Shown: piece by piece, positions 1 to 11,149 of the stretch
Numbering within the stretch: the stretch's first letter is position 1
How the letters are laid out: each line of letters starts with the position of its first letter
Origin: Nephrocerus scutellatus
Lineage: Eukaryota; Arthropoda; Insecta; Diptera; Pipunculidae
Direction: 5' to 3'
Assembly: GCA_947095585.1 (NCBI GenBank)
Contig: OX352762.1
Location: forward strand, 44,256,018-44,320,017
DNA length: 64,000 nt
Program-made: the position numbers and the translations under genes
The notes under the pieces: generated by a model
What the model was told of the DNA's origin: nothing
Databases searched by the model: none
What the model saw: the letters and a program-made list of their open reading frames with translations, nothing else

Positions 1-1400
1 GGTAGAAGAAGCGATAAAACAGCAACAAGCAAGAAACGTTCCTGTGGTGTTAAAGCGAATCTATTGATTTCGCTATATTTTCGTCACCGATAAGTTTTAT
101 CGCGCGGTTTTGTATCTATTTAGCTGATGCAAAGTAGTCTTAGGTGCACAAGACCAGATATGGCAATTGTACTCAAGTTTTGGGCGAATAAAAGCCTTGT
201 ATATGGTAGCCAGATCATGGGATGGCATGGGATTTAGGATCGCTTGAACGACAGGAGACAACATTGGGTTTTGGAAGCGTTAAATTCTACTCGATTGATT
301 TCTTCCCATTGGATTAGAAGTCACAGATAAGAGATCAATAATAAAATTGAGGAAGAGAGTCGGGGACAAAACAGAGCCTTGGGGAACGCCAGCTTTTAAG
401 TAATGAACTTTAGACTTGAAACCGGCTAAAACAACTTGAATTGAGCGGTCCAAAAGATAACTTCTAATCCAATGAATCAGTTTTTCTTTGACTCCATAAG
501 CACGCATTTTAGACAAAAGAGCTTGATGCCAAACTCTGTCAAATGCCTCAGAAATATCGAGTGCAACAGATTTGCTTTCTCTAGCAAATCAAATCACCAG
601 TAGAACGTTGCCCACGAAATCCATACTGCCGGTCACTAAGGATCGCGTTGTTTTCAAGATATTTCTTAAGCTGGTAATTGATCAGCGTTTCATGACCAGC
701 GTTACATGAGAATGGATGTAAGTGCTATGGGTCGGTACGAAGAAGGACACGACGGCTCGCCTTTTTTGGGTATGGGCTGGACAAATGCTGTTTTCCAACT
801 TCTCGGGAAGAGTCCAGAAGAATAGGATAGATAGAAAAGCTTACGCAATGATAATGCCAGCTTGGAAGAACACCTCTTCAGAACTAATGGGGAAATACCA
901 TCTGGCCCAGCGGATTTGTGAGTGTTGAGATCGTTTAAAACTCTATGGAATGAATATCTGTCACATAGAGTGTTCAAAACTCTGAGGTGCAGGAGGCAGC
1001 AATGCACAATCTGGAAGCATGGAGCTAGCTGCGAAATGCGTAGCAAACAGATTGGCTTGTCTGTAGAGCTGACAACTGGAATGCCATTATAACTGAGCGT
1101 TGGAATCGACTACGAGGTTGTATTTTTGATTCTTTTCACGAAAGACCAGAAATGTTTACTACCTTTGGGACATTGTAGTATTTTTTGCCTTAATTTTTGG
1201 TCGTAGGCGAATTTGACTCGCATTGCAATCATTTCTTGCTCGTTTAAACTTTTTTCGGTTTTCCTCGGTAGGGTTTGCTTTGTAAAACCGAAAGCATACC
1301 TCTCCAGGATCAACATGCAAAGTCCTCGAATTGAAAATAAGTTTTGCAAATAAGTTAGTAAGTCAACTCACAATGGCAAGAACCAAACGAGGGATTGATG
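1..1400 (-). mobile_element. Jockey-like LINE fragment, ORF2 reverse transcriptase (broken)
   Basis: Read on the minus strand this is the linker, RT domain and part of the C-terminus of a non-LTR retrotransposon ORF2. The RT finger motif KSAGPDGISPLVLK lies in 702-1046, the GFRGQRST block near 600-645, and the palm/thumb segment with AGVPQGSVLSPTLF in 280-516. The frame is interrupted near 700-720 and again around 520-600, so it is a dead copy. The upstream linker (about 1110-1349, with KGSKHFWSFVKRIKN) marks the 5' truncated end next to a retroviral env remnant. The same family recurs at 28270-30612 (+), 32440-32690 (-) and 63350-63520 (-). Clade is judged from motif style only; CR1-type alternatives are not excluded. 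Confidence 0.8.
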
Positions 1401-1419
1401 AAATAGGGAAACTGATCAC

Positions 1420-2047
1420 GAAGATCAAATAAATATAGGAACCAAATTGAAAGAATTGATAATTTCTAATAACAAACAGTTCGAAGTTAGCTCAAAATTA
1501 TTTAAATCAATACAAGAAATTGCAAACGGAGAGTATCACGATAAGGTCGAACAAAACTATCTGTTAATAAGTCATATTATAACAGAACTAACGGAAGTAG
1601 TCAATACCATTAATTTAAGTAAAAATAACATATTAAATACTATTATATTTAGTCAAGAGGAAATAAACGAAATTATAAATATAGAACCTTAAGAAATATT
1701 ATTAATCGATGTACTTGATGCTTCTGATTTTCACGTTATTCAAACTTAAGACATAATTGTAACTTATGTAAAATATTCAATCATAAATGGTATAGGAAAA
1801 CATTTTAGAACATTTAGCGTACAGACACCAGATGGGAAACTTGTTAATCCGACTGATGTAACATTATATATGAATTCATACACCACCAACAATTGTAAAC
1901 AAGAATTAAATATTAAAATATGTGAATACATGAATGAACAAAATTGTTTAACAAATATATTAAATAAAAATAAATCAAATTGTACTAAAATATTGGAAAG
2001 AAATCAAACTATATTAATATTATTAATCATAATCATATCGTAACCTC
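1420..2047 (+). pseudogene. Errantivirus (insect Ty3/gypsy) envelope-like remnant, first part
   Basis: An AT-rich, Ile/Asn/Lys-rich reading frame open from about 1447 to 1692 continues with a stop and a frame change to about 2040. Regularly spaced cysteines near 1890-2000 and the location just upstream of a candidate LTR resemble the env gene of insect errantiviruses, whose product is a membrane fusion glycoprotein. The reading frame is broken by internal stops and then by the RTE insertion at 2055-4562; a short open stretch resumes at 4563. This is an old inactivated copy. The assignment rests on composition, context and cysteine pattern, not on a database match. Confidence 0.5.
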
Positions 2048-2083
2048 TAGCGAATTATTTATCAATCATCATCATATTTGGCT

Positions 2084-2760
2084 CTACAACCGGGGTCCGG
2101 TTCTGGCCTCCCGCAAAAAGTCTCTCCACCGGTCCCGATTTCGAGCCGATGTCATCCAGTTTGGCATCCCTAAACTCTGGGCGTCCTGGTCTACGCCATC
2201 CTTCCAACGTAGGCTTGGCCGGCCTCGCTGTCGTGTTCCATAAATCCTTCCGCAAAGGACTTTCCGAGCAGGATCCTCTTCGCTCATGCGAGCTAGTTGT
2301 CCTGCCCACCGGAGCCTACCAAGCTTAATTTTCTTCACGATGTCGACATCGCGGTAACGCTCGTAGATCTCATCATTATAGAGTCTCCGGAATCGTCCTT
2401 CCTCACATACGGGGCCAACAATTCTCCGTAAGACTTTTCTCTCGAACGCGGCTAAGAGGTCAGAATCCTTTTTGCTAAGCACCCAAGTCTCGGATCCATA
2501 TGTAAGTACTGGTATGCCCTTGTCTTATATATCAGCAGCATTGATGTTATGGTTAAGTTCCTGGATTTAAAGAGTCTTGACAGGCTATAGTAGGCTTTGT
2601 TGGCTTTAAGCAACCGTGCGCGTATTTCTGGTTCCATGCTGTTATCGGCTGCTATAGTTGACCCGAGAAAGTTAAAGGATTGCACTACTTCAAATTCGCG
2701 CTCCACTATCTGAATTGAGGGACCAATGTTGGATCTTCTACTCGCAGACGTGGCCACCAT
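2084..2760 (-). pseudogene. RTE-like LINE C-terminal region
   Basis: Two overlapping open stretches (2452-2760 and 2084-2482) together cover the part downstream of the RT: NFLGSTIAADNSMEPEIRAR, then SDLLAAFERKVLRRIVGPV, GRLRWAGQLARMSEEDPAR and RQRGRPSLRWKDGVDQDA. This tail is characteristic of RTE-type ORFs. A frameshift separates the two stretches near 2480-2500. The same tail is seen at 49854-50084, 51960-52290 and 63066-63345. Confidence 0.85.
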
Positions 2761-2775
2761 GTACTTTGTTTTGCT

Positions 2776-3618
2776 CTAATTTATGTGCAGCCCCAGAATT
2801 CGTGCCGCCTGCTCTATCTGGATGAAAGCTTCCTGTACAGCTCTTTGGTTTCTACCAACGATGTCAATATCGTCTGCGTAAGCCAGTATCTGAATGGACT
2901 TATATAGGATTGTTCCTCTCGCCGTTACGTCAGAGTCTGGGATCACTTTCTCCAACGCCAGGTTGAAGAGGACGCAGGCCAGTCCATCCCCTTGACGGAG
3001 CCCGTTATAGATGTTGAATGGGCTTGATAGTGATCCGGATATTTTTACTTGGCTTATAACATTGGTCATGGTCAACCTACATAGTCGTGTCAGTTTATTT
3101 GGGACGCCGAATTCTCTCATGGCTTTATAAAGTTCTACTCTGGCTATGCTATCATAGGTGGCTTTAAAGTCTATAAAAAGATGGTGTAGTGAGTTTTGAA
3201 ACTCTAGACTTTTTTCCATCACCTGCCTTAGGGTGTAAATCTGATCAGTTGTTGATTTGCCTGGGATGAAGCCACACTGGTATGGACCAATGATGACTTT
3301 AGCGAATGGGGCTATCCTGTCTTGAAGGATAGAGGAGAAAATCTTATACGTGGTACTCAACAACGTTATACCGCGATAATTGCTGCATTTTGTGATATCT
3401 CCCTTCTTATGTATGGGGCACAGGATGCCTCTTCGCCAGTCTTCTGGCATAAATTCTTCTTCCCATACTTGCACTATTATTTCATGAATTGCTTGGTGTA
3501 ATGTGGGGCCTCCTATTTTTATCAGTTCCGCTGGGATCCCATCAGATCCCGGGGCCTTATTATTTTTGAGCCGATTTATCGCTCTGCTAACTTCGACTAT
3601 GCTTGGTGGATGCAGCAT
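2776..3618 (-). pseudogene. RTE-like LINE reverse transcriptase domain
   Basis: About 280 residues of RT are open. Visible blocks in order are NNKAPGSDGIPAELIK (finger), CPIHKKGDITKCSNYRGITL, YQCGFIPGKSTTDQI, LFIDFKATYDS (palm A, normally FDS), LRQGDGLACVLFNLALE (palm B), and AYADDIDIVGR whose YADD catalytic pair is encoded at 2869-2880. The enzyme would copy the element RNA at the nicked chromosomal site. Palm A reads ATYDS instead of the expected AYDS spacing and the frame ends in a stop at 2776, so activity is unlikely. Confidence 0.9.
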
Positions 3619-4017
3619 AGTATGTTATTTGGTCATTGGTGGATCCTCCAATTCCTCAGTTAGATGGCCATTTAGCAACTCATGAAAGTGATCTTCCCAT
3701 CGCTCTAAGATGCCTTTAAGATCGGCGATCAGATTACCCTCTTTGTCTTTGCAGTATGTGCAACGCGGTGTATATTGCGTCATACCGCGGACTATTCGGT
3801 AGAACTTTCGCGCCTGGTGCGTTCCTTACTCTCTGTACTGTTCCATTTCATGGACGAGATTCTTCTCCCAAGCTGCTTTCTTTCGCCGGTAAACTGTTTT
3901 TTTATATCTTCTGAGCTCTTTATATTCATCTTCGCGTGCCCGCGTTCTATGAGATTGTTGCATTGCTCGGTACGCAACATTCTTACGTTCAGTCGCTAGC
4001 TTACATTCGTCATCGAA

Positions 4018-4562
4018 TCAGTCGTTTCGATCTCTACGACTACTGCCTAAGATGGAGTCAGCAGTACTAATGACAGGATTCTTAAGGCGTGTCCATTTCT
4101 CTTCTACGCCCGACATCTCAGCCCCAGGACTTACTCTCCCTGCATTTAGGGCGAGTCCTATCGCTTGACCGTAGTTGTTTCTGGTCTCTTCATTGCGAAG
4201 GGCAGCCGTGTTGACTCGAATCTGATTCGCGGATGCAGTCTTCCGTGATGATGCAATCCGCGCTCGGAGCACCATACCAACAAGATAGTGGTCCGAGTCG
4301 ACGTTGGCACCTCGGTACGTTCGTACCGTCATCAGGTTCGGGTTGTGGTGGCGGTCTATCAACACGTGGTCTATCTGGTTGCGAGTGGCTCCATCGGGAG
4401 ATACCCAGGTGGCTTTGTGGATATTTTTACGCGCAAACCTTGTACTCGCAACGACCAAATTATTGCTTGCTGCCATCTCTATGACTCGTTGTCCATTGTC
4501 AGTGTTCTCGTGTAAGCTATGGGTGCCAATGTACTGCCTGAATACTGGCTCCCTACCTATTT
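4018..4562 (-). pseudogene. RTE-like LINE endonuclease domain (C-terminal half)
   Basis: The translated minus strand shows the endonuclease blocks STRFARKNIHKATWVSPDG, TRNQIDHVLID and DSDHYLVG, which correspond to the C-terminal catalytic motifs of AP-like endonucleases that nick the target site during target-primed reverse transcription. The N-terminal part with the LGDMNAKIGRE motif is missing here but present at 50739-51160. The frame runs to a stop at the 3' side of 4018, close to a DE-to-stop change relative to the copy at 51511-51540. Confidence 0.85.
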
Positions 4563-4725
4563 AGCAAACTTGGAATCTTCGATAGATAAACATACAAAAT
4601 TAAACCAAGATTCTGACTCTACGATTGTTAAATATATTAAATCAGATAATGAATTGTTAAAATTTACCAATGTAGACTATATACTACCCTATGTATATGT
4701 AAAGGAACACCCGGTATTTATATAG
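4563..4725 (+). pseudogene. Errantivirus envelope-like remnant, second part
   Basis: An open stretch resumes immediately after the RTE insertion and ends in a TAG at about 4723-4725. Base composition (A-rich, Asn/Lys/Ile codons) matches the stretch at 1447-2040. It is read as the C-terminal piece of the same env remnant, disrupted by the 2.5 kb LINE. No function is claimed; both parts carry inactivating changes. Confidence 0.45.
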
Positions 4726-4874
4726 TAATCATTTTGTCAGCATATAACATATAAAATAATTGTCGTATGCAAAGTAAGGAGACAACAGAGAGATCATCGA
4801 AATTTTGAACTTCTACTTGAACACACAAACCGCAATTCAGATTATAACGTTGGGGCAAATGTCTTCCGGCGGAT

Positions 4875-5275
4875 GGAGGAGTTAAAACATTCATTTAACG
4901 AAATAAATAAACCACACATTTTATGTGACATCTCCTAGAAGAGGTATATTCCTTTTGTGGGAATCTCAAGTGGAAGAACGACGCGACACTGCAACCTAAA
5001 TTTAATACGACACCAAGGGATGGACATTCACTTGGTTACTATCCATTCCCGTTGGTCCACATCTGCAATCGATAAAACCGAATGACAAACGATGGACGAC
5101 TCTTTAGTTTAAGTATATATAGATTAAGAAATTGTTAAGTAACTCAGTCTTGATTTTGTGAGCAGATCGGCTCATTAGGAAAAAATAAGGTTTTAATATT
5201 TTAAAAGAAATAAATTTTTAAATTTATTTTCCTTTTTAATTGTTTCCCTTTGGAACAATTTTACTCACTGCAACC
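4875..5275 (+). repeat. Candidate LTR following the env remnant
   Basis: A purine run (GGATGGAGGAG) is followed by AGTTAA at about 4877, the usual 5' start of errantivirus LTRs. Inside are a TATA-like TATATATAG at 5114-5122 and an AATAAA at about 5209-5214, in U3-R order. The right edge near 5270 is uncertain and no second LTR was found. The assignment is by position and motifs only. Confidence 0.4.
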
Positions 5276-5280
5276 CAACA

Positions 5281-5282
5281 CC

Positions 5283-5317
<35 letters not shown>

Positions 5318-5318
5318 C
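5281..5318. repeat. (AAC)n microsatellite
   Basis: About 12 uninterrupted CAA/AAC triplets lie directly beyond the candidate LTR. Confidence 0.95.
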
Positions 5319-5334
5319 CCCAACCGTAAAGCAA

Positions 5335-6010
5335 GCAGTGCTGCCCACAGCGCAGCGCACACAGAACACAGTCATTATAGTATGAAATGATCTGATGCCG
5401 GGAAAAAAAACTTGTATGGGAGCCCCAGATCCCGCGGCCTGATCACTTTCAAATTTTAATAGATATTACTGTCACCGGAAGTATACCTGTGTGCAAAATT
5501 TCGATAAATTCTGGCTTTGGGAAGTGGGTTAAAAATTGATCACAAGATCTGACCAGCCAGCCAGCCAGTCCGCCAGCCACGGGAACGCGATGTTAATATA
5601 GAGTGTGTGTGTGCAAAGCTTGAACCGGGTTAATTAGAAAAAATTAATATTAGAGCCCCCTTCACTTCAATTTTTTTTTCAAAAACTGTTCTCACCGGAG
5701 ATACACATGTGTAAAAAAATTTTGTATGGGAAAAAAATTCAAATCAAAAACTTAAAAATTTTTACAAAAATTTCGGTCTATCGGAGATACACATACGTTT
5801 AAAATTTAAAGTAAATCGGGCTAATTTAAAAAAAAAATGTATGGCTCCGGCCCCGGGGCTCAGGACCCTTTGGGTTCAAAAATTTTACAAAAAATTTTGT
5901 CCATCGGGATAAACATCCGAGATACACATGTGTATAAAATGTTACCAAAATCGGGTTAATTTTTATTTTAAATTTGTATGAAATTAATATTTTTAGAAAG
6001 AACTTTCTTT
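5335..6010 (+). repeat. Short-element family ('TAGAGAATTT' family), copy 1
   Basis: The segment starts with the family core (CACACAGAACACAGTCATT, then TGATGCCGGG) and continues with the diagnostic array units, each containing TTGTATGGGAGCCCC, CGATCACTTCCAAATTTT, CACCGGAGATACACATGTGT and AAAATCGGG. A right end (CAGCCAGCC repeats, CACGGGAACGCG, GTTAATATAGAG) occurs at 5550-5604, after which array units without an intact left end continue to about 6000. It has no coding potential. See the finding on this family for all copies. Confidence 0.8.
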
Positions 6011-6099
6011 ATTTTTTAAATTTTTTTTTTTAAAAAATTTGTTTTACAATTGTTCTAAAATACTATAGATACACGAGCTAATGTATGTTGTAATTCAGT

Positions 6100-6565
6100 C
6101 TAGAGACTAATTTATCTTAAAAGCCTAATAGTATGCAACGTTAAATGTGGGTCTTTCATTCATTAGCGATAGGTCTTTCAGTCATAAGCTATTTCTGAAA
6201 TAGACTGAAAAACCGCATTTAACTTTGCAAACCTTTGGGCTTAAAAAATTGATAGTGATGCGTAGATTTATTACTTTTCTCAGTTTCGTCAGGGGTAGTA
6301 ACCTCTATGAGTGAAAAAATTAGCAGTCACAAACCGAGCGCTAATCAATCGTTTTAAATTTTTTCCTATCAAATTTTGACTGCTAGAAGCCGAGTTATAC
6401 GACACGACAAACAAACGTACACACGATCGCTGGAAAAATTTTCATGTCCTCTGAATATAAGCTTCGCCCTTCGGGTTCGCAATCATAAATTTTATTATAT
6501 TAATGGACGTTTTATCCTAAATATAATTTATAAACAATTAAAATTAATATTTTGGATTTTTTCAG
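6100..6565. other. Non-coding stretch with an imperfect inverted repeat, 3' end of an intron
   Basis: Around 6137-6165 and 6205-6233 an arm of about 25 bases (GTTAAATG.GG...TTTCA) is repeated in inverse orientation, enough for a hairpin with a ~40 base loop. The stretch ends in a pyrimidine-rich splice acceptor (GGATTTTTTCAG) at 6554-6565 that precedes the PTP exon. No gene is seen in it. Confidence 0.5.
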
Positions 6566-6690
6566 GTCTACCTCCAGATATACTGATCTTGAAAAACGAA
6601 AAAAAAAAAATTCTTCGACATCTTTTAACTTTGTGTCCATTCCAAATACAATTAAACTAAGCATGCTAAACAGTGGTTTACTTTCATTTG
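6566..6690 (+). CDS. Receptor-type protein tyrosine phosphatase, juxtamembrane exon
   Basis: This 125-nt exon is bounded by TTCAG at 6561-6565 and GTGAGT at 6691-6696. The open frame starts at 6567 and gives 41 codons, with blocks such as SRYTDLEKRKKKN and SIPNTIKLSMLNSGLLSF, before one leftover base. That base (G) plus the first two bases of the exon at 25223 makes a glutamate codon, so the phases agree. The sequence is Lys/Ser-rich with no membrane segment, as expected for the intracellular juxtamembrane part of a receptor PTP. A run of 12 A around 6599-6610 is read without a frameshift. No earlier exon was seen within 1-6565. The exon is linked to the PTP by phase, orientation and continuity, not by a domain of its own. 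Confidence 0.72.
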
Positions 6691-6854
6691 GTGAGTAAAA
6701 TTTATTTGTTGTCTACACTAGCGCAGGGGTCACTACGGATCAATTTATTCAAATGCAATAGGTGCAGTGCTGTTTGTCCAACATAGGCACGTGGTGCACA
6801 CTTTGCTATAAATAATTATCAAAAGAAAGCATAGTTTGTATCTGCTTACATATT

Positions 6855-7385
6855 CAACACCATTCAACTTAGCGACCCCAAAAACAATGGAAACGACACT
6901 AATATCTGTCCGCCCCTCAGTTATCGACCTTATCCCCCTAGAGTTGTCTTACCATCACCGTTCAACTCAGCTACCCCGAAAACCACAGAATCGACACAAA
7001 TATCGGGCACCCCCATTACCCTCAGTTATCGACAACATCCCCCTAGAGCTGTCTTACCATCACCTGAATGGTGACCCCGAAAACCGAAACCATAGAATCG
7101 ACACTAATATTGGAACCCCCCCCCCCCCCGTTCTCAGTTATCGACCCGATCCCGGTAGAGCTGTCTTACCATCACTATTCAACTCAGCGGCCCCGAAAAC
7201 CATAGAATTGACACTAATATCGGACACCCCCCTCGTCAATTATCGACCCCATCCCCTAGAGCTGTCTTAGCATCACCATAGAATCGATACTAAGATCGCC
7301 CCCCACCCCCACCCTCCCCTCAGTTATAGACCCCAACCCCCTAAGTTGTCTTACCATCACCATGCAACTCCGCGACCCAGAGTTA
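6855..7385. repeat. ~100-112 bp minisatellite, about five units
   Basis: Five imperfect head-to-tail units start near 6862, 6961, 7066, 7178 and 7278. The consensus runs TTCAACTCAGCGACCCCGAA ... ATCGACACTAATATCGG ... CCCTCAGTTATCGACCCC ... TAGAGCTGTCTTACCATCAC. It is C-rich on the + strand with poly-C runs (for example 7117-7130), unlike the AT-rich surroundings. It ends 15 bases before the TACAAATA array. An open frame across four units is a by-product of the repetition. Confidence 0.9.
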
Positions 7386-7400
7386 GTTAGGCACAAAATA

Positions 7401-9608
7401 TACAAATATACAAATATACAAATATACAAATATACAAATATACAAATATACAAATATACAAATATACAAATATACAAATATACAAATATACAAATATACA
7501 AATATACAAATATACAAATAAACAAATATACAAATATACAAATATACAAATATACAAATATACAAATATACAAATATACAAATATACAAATATACAAATA
7601 TACAAATATACAAATATACAAATATACAAATATACAAATATACAAATATACAAATATACAAATATACAAATATACAAATATACAAATATACAAATATACA
7701 AATATACAAATATACAAATATACAAATATACAAATATACAAATATACAAATATACAAATATACAAATATACAAATATACAAATATACAAATGTACAAATG
7801 TACAAATGTACAAATATACAAATATACAAATATACAAATATACAAATATACAAATATACATATATACAAATATACAAATATACAAATATACAAATATACA
7901 AATATACAAATATACAAATATACAAATATACAAATATACAAATATACAAATATACAAATATACAAATATACAAATATACAAATATACAAATATACAAATA
8001 TACAAATATACAAATATACAAATATACAAATATACAAATATACAAATATACAAATATACAAATATACAAATATACAAATATACAAATATACAAATATACA
8101 AATATACAAATATACAAATATACAAATATACAAATATACAAATATACAAATATACAAATATACAAATATACAAATATGCAAATATACAAATATACAAATA
8201 TACAAATATACAAATATACAAATATACAAATATACAAATATACAAATATACAAATATACAAATATACAAATATACAAATATACAAATATACAAATATTCA
8301 AATATACAAATATACAAACATACAAATAAACAAATATACAAATATACAAATATACAAATATACAAATATACAAATATACAAATATACAAATATACAAATA
8401 TACAAATATACAAATATACAAATATACAAATATACAAATATACAAATATACAAATATACAAATATACAAATATACAAATATACAAATATACAAATATACA
8501 AATATACAAATATACAAATATACAAATATACAAATATACAAATATACAAATATACAAATATACAAATATACAAATATACAAATATACAAATATACAAATA
8601 TACAAATATACAAATATACAAATATACAAATATACAAATATACAAATATACAAATATACAAATATACAAATATACAAATATACAAATATACAAATATACA
8701 AATATACAAATATACAAATATACAAATATACAAATATACAAATATACAAATATACAAATATACAAATATACAAATATACAAATATACAAATATACAAATA
8801 TACAAATATACAAATATACAAATATACAAATATACAAATATACAAATATACAAATATACAAATATACAAATATACAAATATACAAATATACAAATATACA
8901 AATATACAAATATACAAATATACAAATATACAAATATACAAATATACAAATATACAAATATACAAATATACAAATATACAAATATACAAATATACAAATA
9001 TACAAATATACAAATATACAAATATACAAATATACAAATATACAAATATACAAATATACAAATATACAAATATACAAATATACAAATATTAAAATATTAA
9101 AATATACAAATATACAAATATACAAATATACAAATATACAAATATACAAATATACAAATATACAAATATACAAATATACAAATATACAAATATACAAATA
9201 TACAAATATACAAATATACAAATATACAAATATACAAATATACAAATATACAAATATACAAATATACAAATATACAAATATACAAATATACAAATATACA
9301 AATATACAAATATACAAATATACAAATATACAAATATACAAATATACAAATATACAAATATACAAATATTAAAATATTAAAATATACAAATATACAAATA
9401 TACAAATATACAAATATACAAATATACAAATATACAAATATACAAATATACAAATATACAAATATACAAATATACAAATATACAAATATACAAATATACA
9501 AATATACAAATATACAAATATACAAATATACAAATATACAAATATACAAATATACAAATATACAAATATACAAATATACAAATATACAAATATTAAAATA
9601 TACAAATA
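7401..9608. repeat. (TACAAATA)n satellite, 276 units
   Basis: A 2208 bp array of the 8-mer TACAAATA, all in register (every unit starts at a position equal to 1 modulo 8) with no indel noticed. Variant units seen: AACAAATA at 7521 and 8329, three adjacent TACAAATG at 7785-7808, TACATATA at 7857, TGCAAATA at 8177, TTCAAATA at 8297, TACAAACA at 8313, and TTAAAATA doublets at 9089-9104 and 9369-9384 plus a single one at 9593. Because 8 and 3 are coprime and the unit has no stop in any phase, all six frames are open; the long YKYTNIQI-type and CIFVYLYI-type reading frames are artefacts, not genes. Confidence 0.98.
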
Positions 9609-9713
9609 TACAATTATTTTAATTAAAAAATTGGATCGACAAAGCCACCTGCTTATGAACAGTCACTTCAAAATCCACGAGAACTACAATCAATAAATGA
9701 ATTCTTAGGATTT

Positions 9714-10244
9714 TTGAATAATCGATTTAAGGCATTAGAAGCAGTCGGAGGAAAGGACAAAACCAAGTATCCTCCGTGGCGACATCCAAAAATAATAAAG
9801 GGTCATCCATTTTACTACTGCGAAAAATTCCTTAAAATGTCAGCAGTTGAAAGGCTCAAATGGATCCAAAAACGAAACCTATGCGTCAATTATTTTAAGG
9901 CAGACCACACTGCAAAATCATGCCCAGGACGATGTTGTACTATATGTTCAGGAAAACATAATTCCTTATTGCATCTAGGAAAACCAATTACATTGTCGCA
10001 GGATAGGAAGTCTCAAGATGACCAACAAAAATCAAAACAATCAAACGAGAGTGCTCTACATGAGAGCACTCTACCGACAAATATTGCTACCGTTAATCAA
10101 GAAAGTATTCAGCAACGATACATTCTTCTGGCCACAGCCAAGGTTTTAATCAATGCAAAGAACGGGAAAACATGTGAAGCTCGGGCCATTTTAGATTCCG
10201 GCTCTCAGATCAATTTAATAAGGGTTAGGCTTCTTCGACGATAA
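9714..10244 (+). pseudogene. BEL/Pao gag C-terminus and protease
   Basis: The frame encodes the gag tail with a degraded pair of zinc knuckles (CVNYFKADHTAKSC, then CCTICSGKHNSLLH), a Gln/Ser-rich spacer and the start of the aspartic protease with LDSGSQ at 10191-10208. In BEL elements gag packages the RNA and the protease processes the polyprotein. The second cysteine of the first knuckle is Tyr, and the frame stops soon after the protease active site. Confidence 0.85.
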
Positions 10245-10446
10245 GCCGTTTCACCAACAACACCATCACTTCGTATTGAGAGCTTTGGTAGAAGCGCAAG
10301 AAACACAACGAAACGAATCAACATTGAACTATAATCAAGAGTGGGAAAGTTCACATGCAGGCTGGAAGCCTTTATTCTCCCTAACATTGTATCACCTCAG
10401 CCAACACAAAACCTGAATACCGAAACCTGAATGCCAATGAGGACAA

Positions 10447-11148
10447 ATGTCCTCAGCAGAAAAATTCTGCGAGACCCACTTCGCTCAAAACGTGTCAAAA
10501 ACTGATACCGGCCGTTTCATCGTCAGACTACCATTACGCGAAAATGGCTCAACATTAGGAGATTCCAGGCAATTAGCTATGAATCGTTTTCTATCATTGG
10601 AAAGACGTCTTTACAAGAACCCGAAACTACGAGATGATTATGTAAAGTTTATGGCCGAATATGAATCTCTCAAGCACATCGAGGAGATAAAACTGGACAT
10701 CATTGATGGCCCACACTTCTTCATTCCGCACCTGGGACCTACGATACAAAGCGAATTATTCTCAATACTACTTCGATTCCGTCTACACAAGTACTACTAC
10801 TACTACACAGCTGATATAAAGAAGATGTACAGACAGATAATTATCCACGAAGAAGACCAAGGTTATCAACTGATCATGTGGAGAACGCAGTCAACAGAGG
10901 AGATAAAATACTTCAAATTAAAAACCGTTACCTATGGAACATCTTCAGCCCCTATTTAACAACCAAATGCTTACAATACTTAGCAACCCAAAATAAGATA
11001 ACACAGCCAGATTCTCATTCTTTAAAACGATTTCTATGTGGATGACTGCAATAGGGGAGCGGATAGACTTCCTCTGGCAATTGAAGCTCATAAACAAGTG
11101 ACTTTACTGCTAAACGGAGCCGGATTCAAACTTCGAAAATGGTCCATC
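10447..11148 (+). pseudogene. BEL/Pao reverse transcriptase (broken)
   Basis: Open from about 10447 to 10959, with the BEL connector GRFIVRLPLRENG, AMNRFLSLERRLYKNPKLR and YVKFMAEYESLKHIEE, then the palm block TADIKKMYRQI. A stop at about 10957-10959 is followed in another frame by the catalytic FYVDDC encoded at 11032-11049. About 200 bases of the family's normal RT finger region between EYESLKHIEE and TADIKKMYRQ appear to be lost. Confidence 0.85.
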
Positions 11149-11149
11149 A

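Larger units (their letters stand above)
2055..4562 (-). mobile_element. RTE-like LINE, 5' truncated, inserted in env remnant
   Basis: On the minus strand, from 4562 to about 2060, lie in order: the C-terminal half of an apurinic-type endonuclease, a linker, a reverse transcriptase and a C-terminal domain ending in a TGATGATGATTGAT-type 3' tail. Single-ORF EN-RT order and a simple-repeat tail without poly(A) are typical of the RTE clade. The 5' end matches the copy at 50739-52303 up to the block around 4540-4562, after which env-like sequence resumes. Stops and frameshifts break the ORF at least at about 4018, 3620 and 2770-2452. It is one of at least five copies or fragments of this family in the window. 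Confidence 0.85.

Noticed and set aside
6376..6660. A 94-codon frame ending in FQIQLN across 6376-6660
   Set aside because: It overlaps the splice acceptor at 6565 and uses a different frame from the one that joins in phase to the PTP exons; the other frame (from 6567) is preferred.
6836..7270. A 144-codon Pro/His/Leu-rich frame
   Set aside because: It follows the period of the ~105 bp minisatellite and has no domain; repeat by-product.
7256..9605. Very long open reading frames (up to ~600 codons) on both strands with YKYTNIQI or CIFVYLYI repeats
   Set aside because: They arise because the 8-mer TACAAATA has no stop codon in any phase on either strand; composition and symmetry give no support for a protein-coding gene.
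7401..9608. CRISPR-like or telomeric array
   Set aside because: Pure 8 bp tandem repetition without spacers; not a CRISPR. The motif is not the TTAGG-type telomere repeat and the array is flanked by ordinary interspersed elements.
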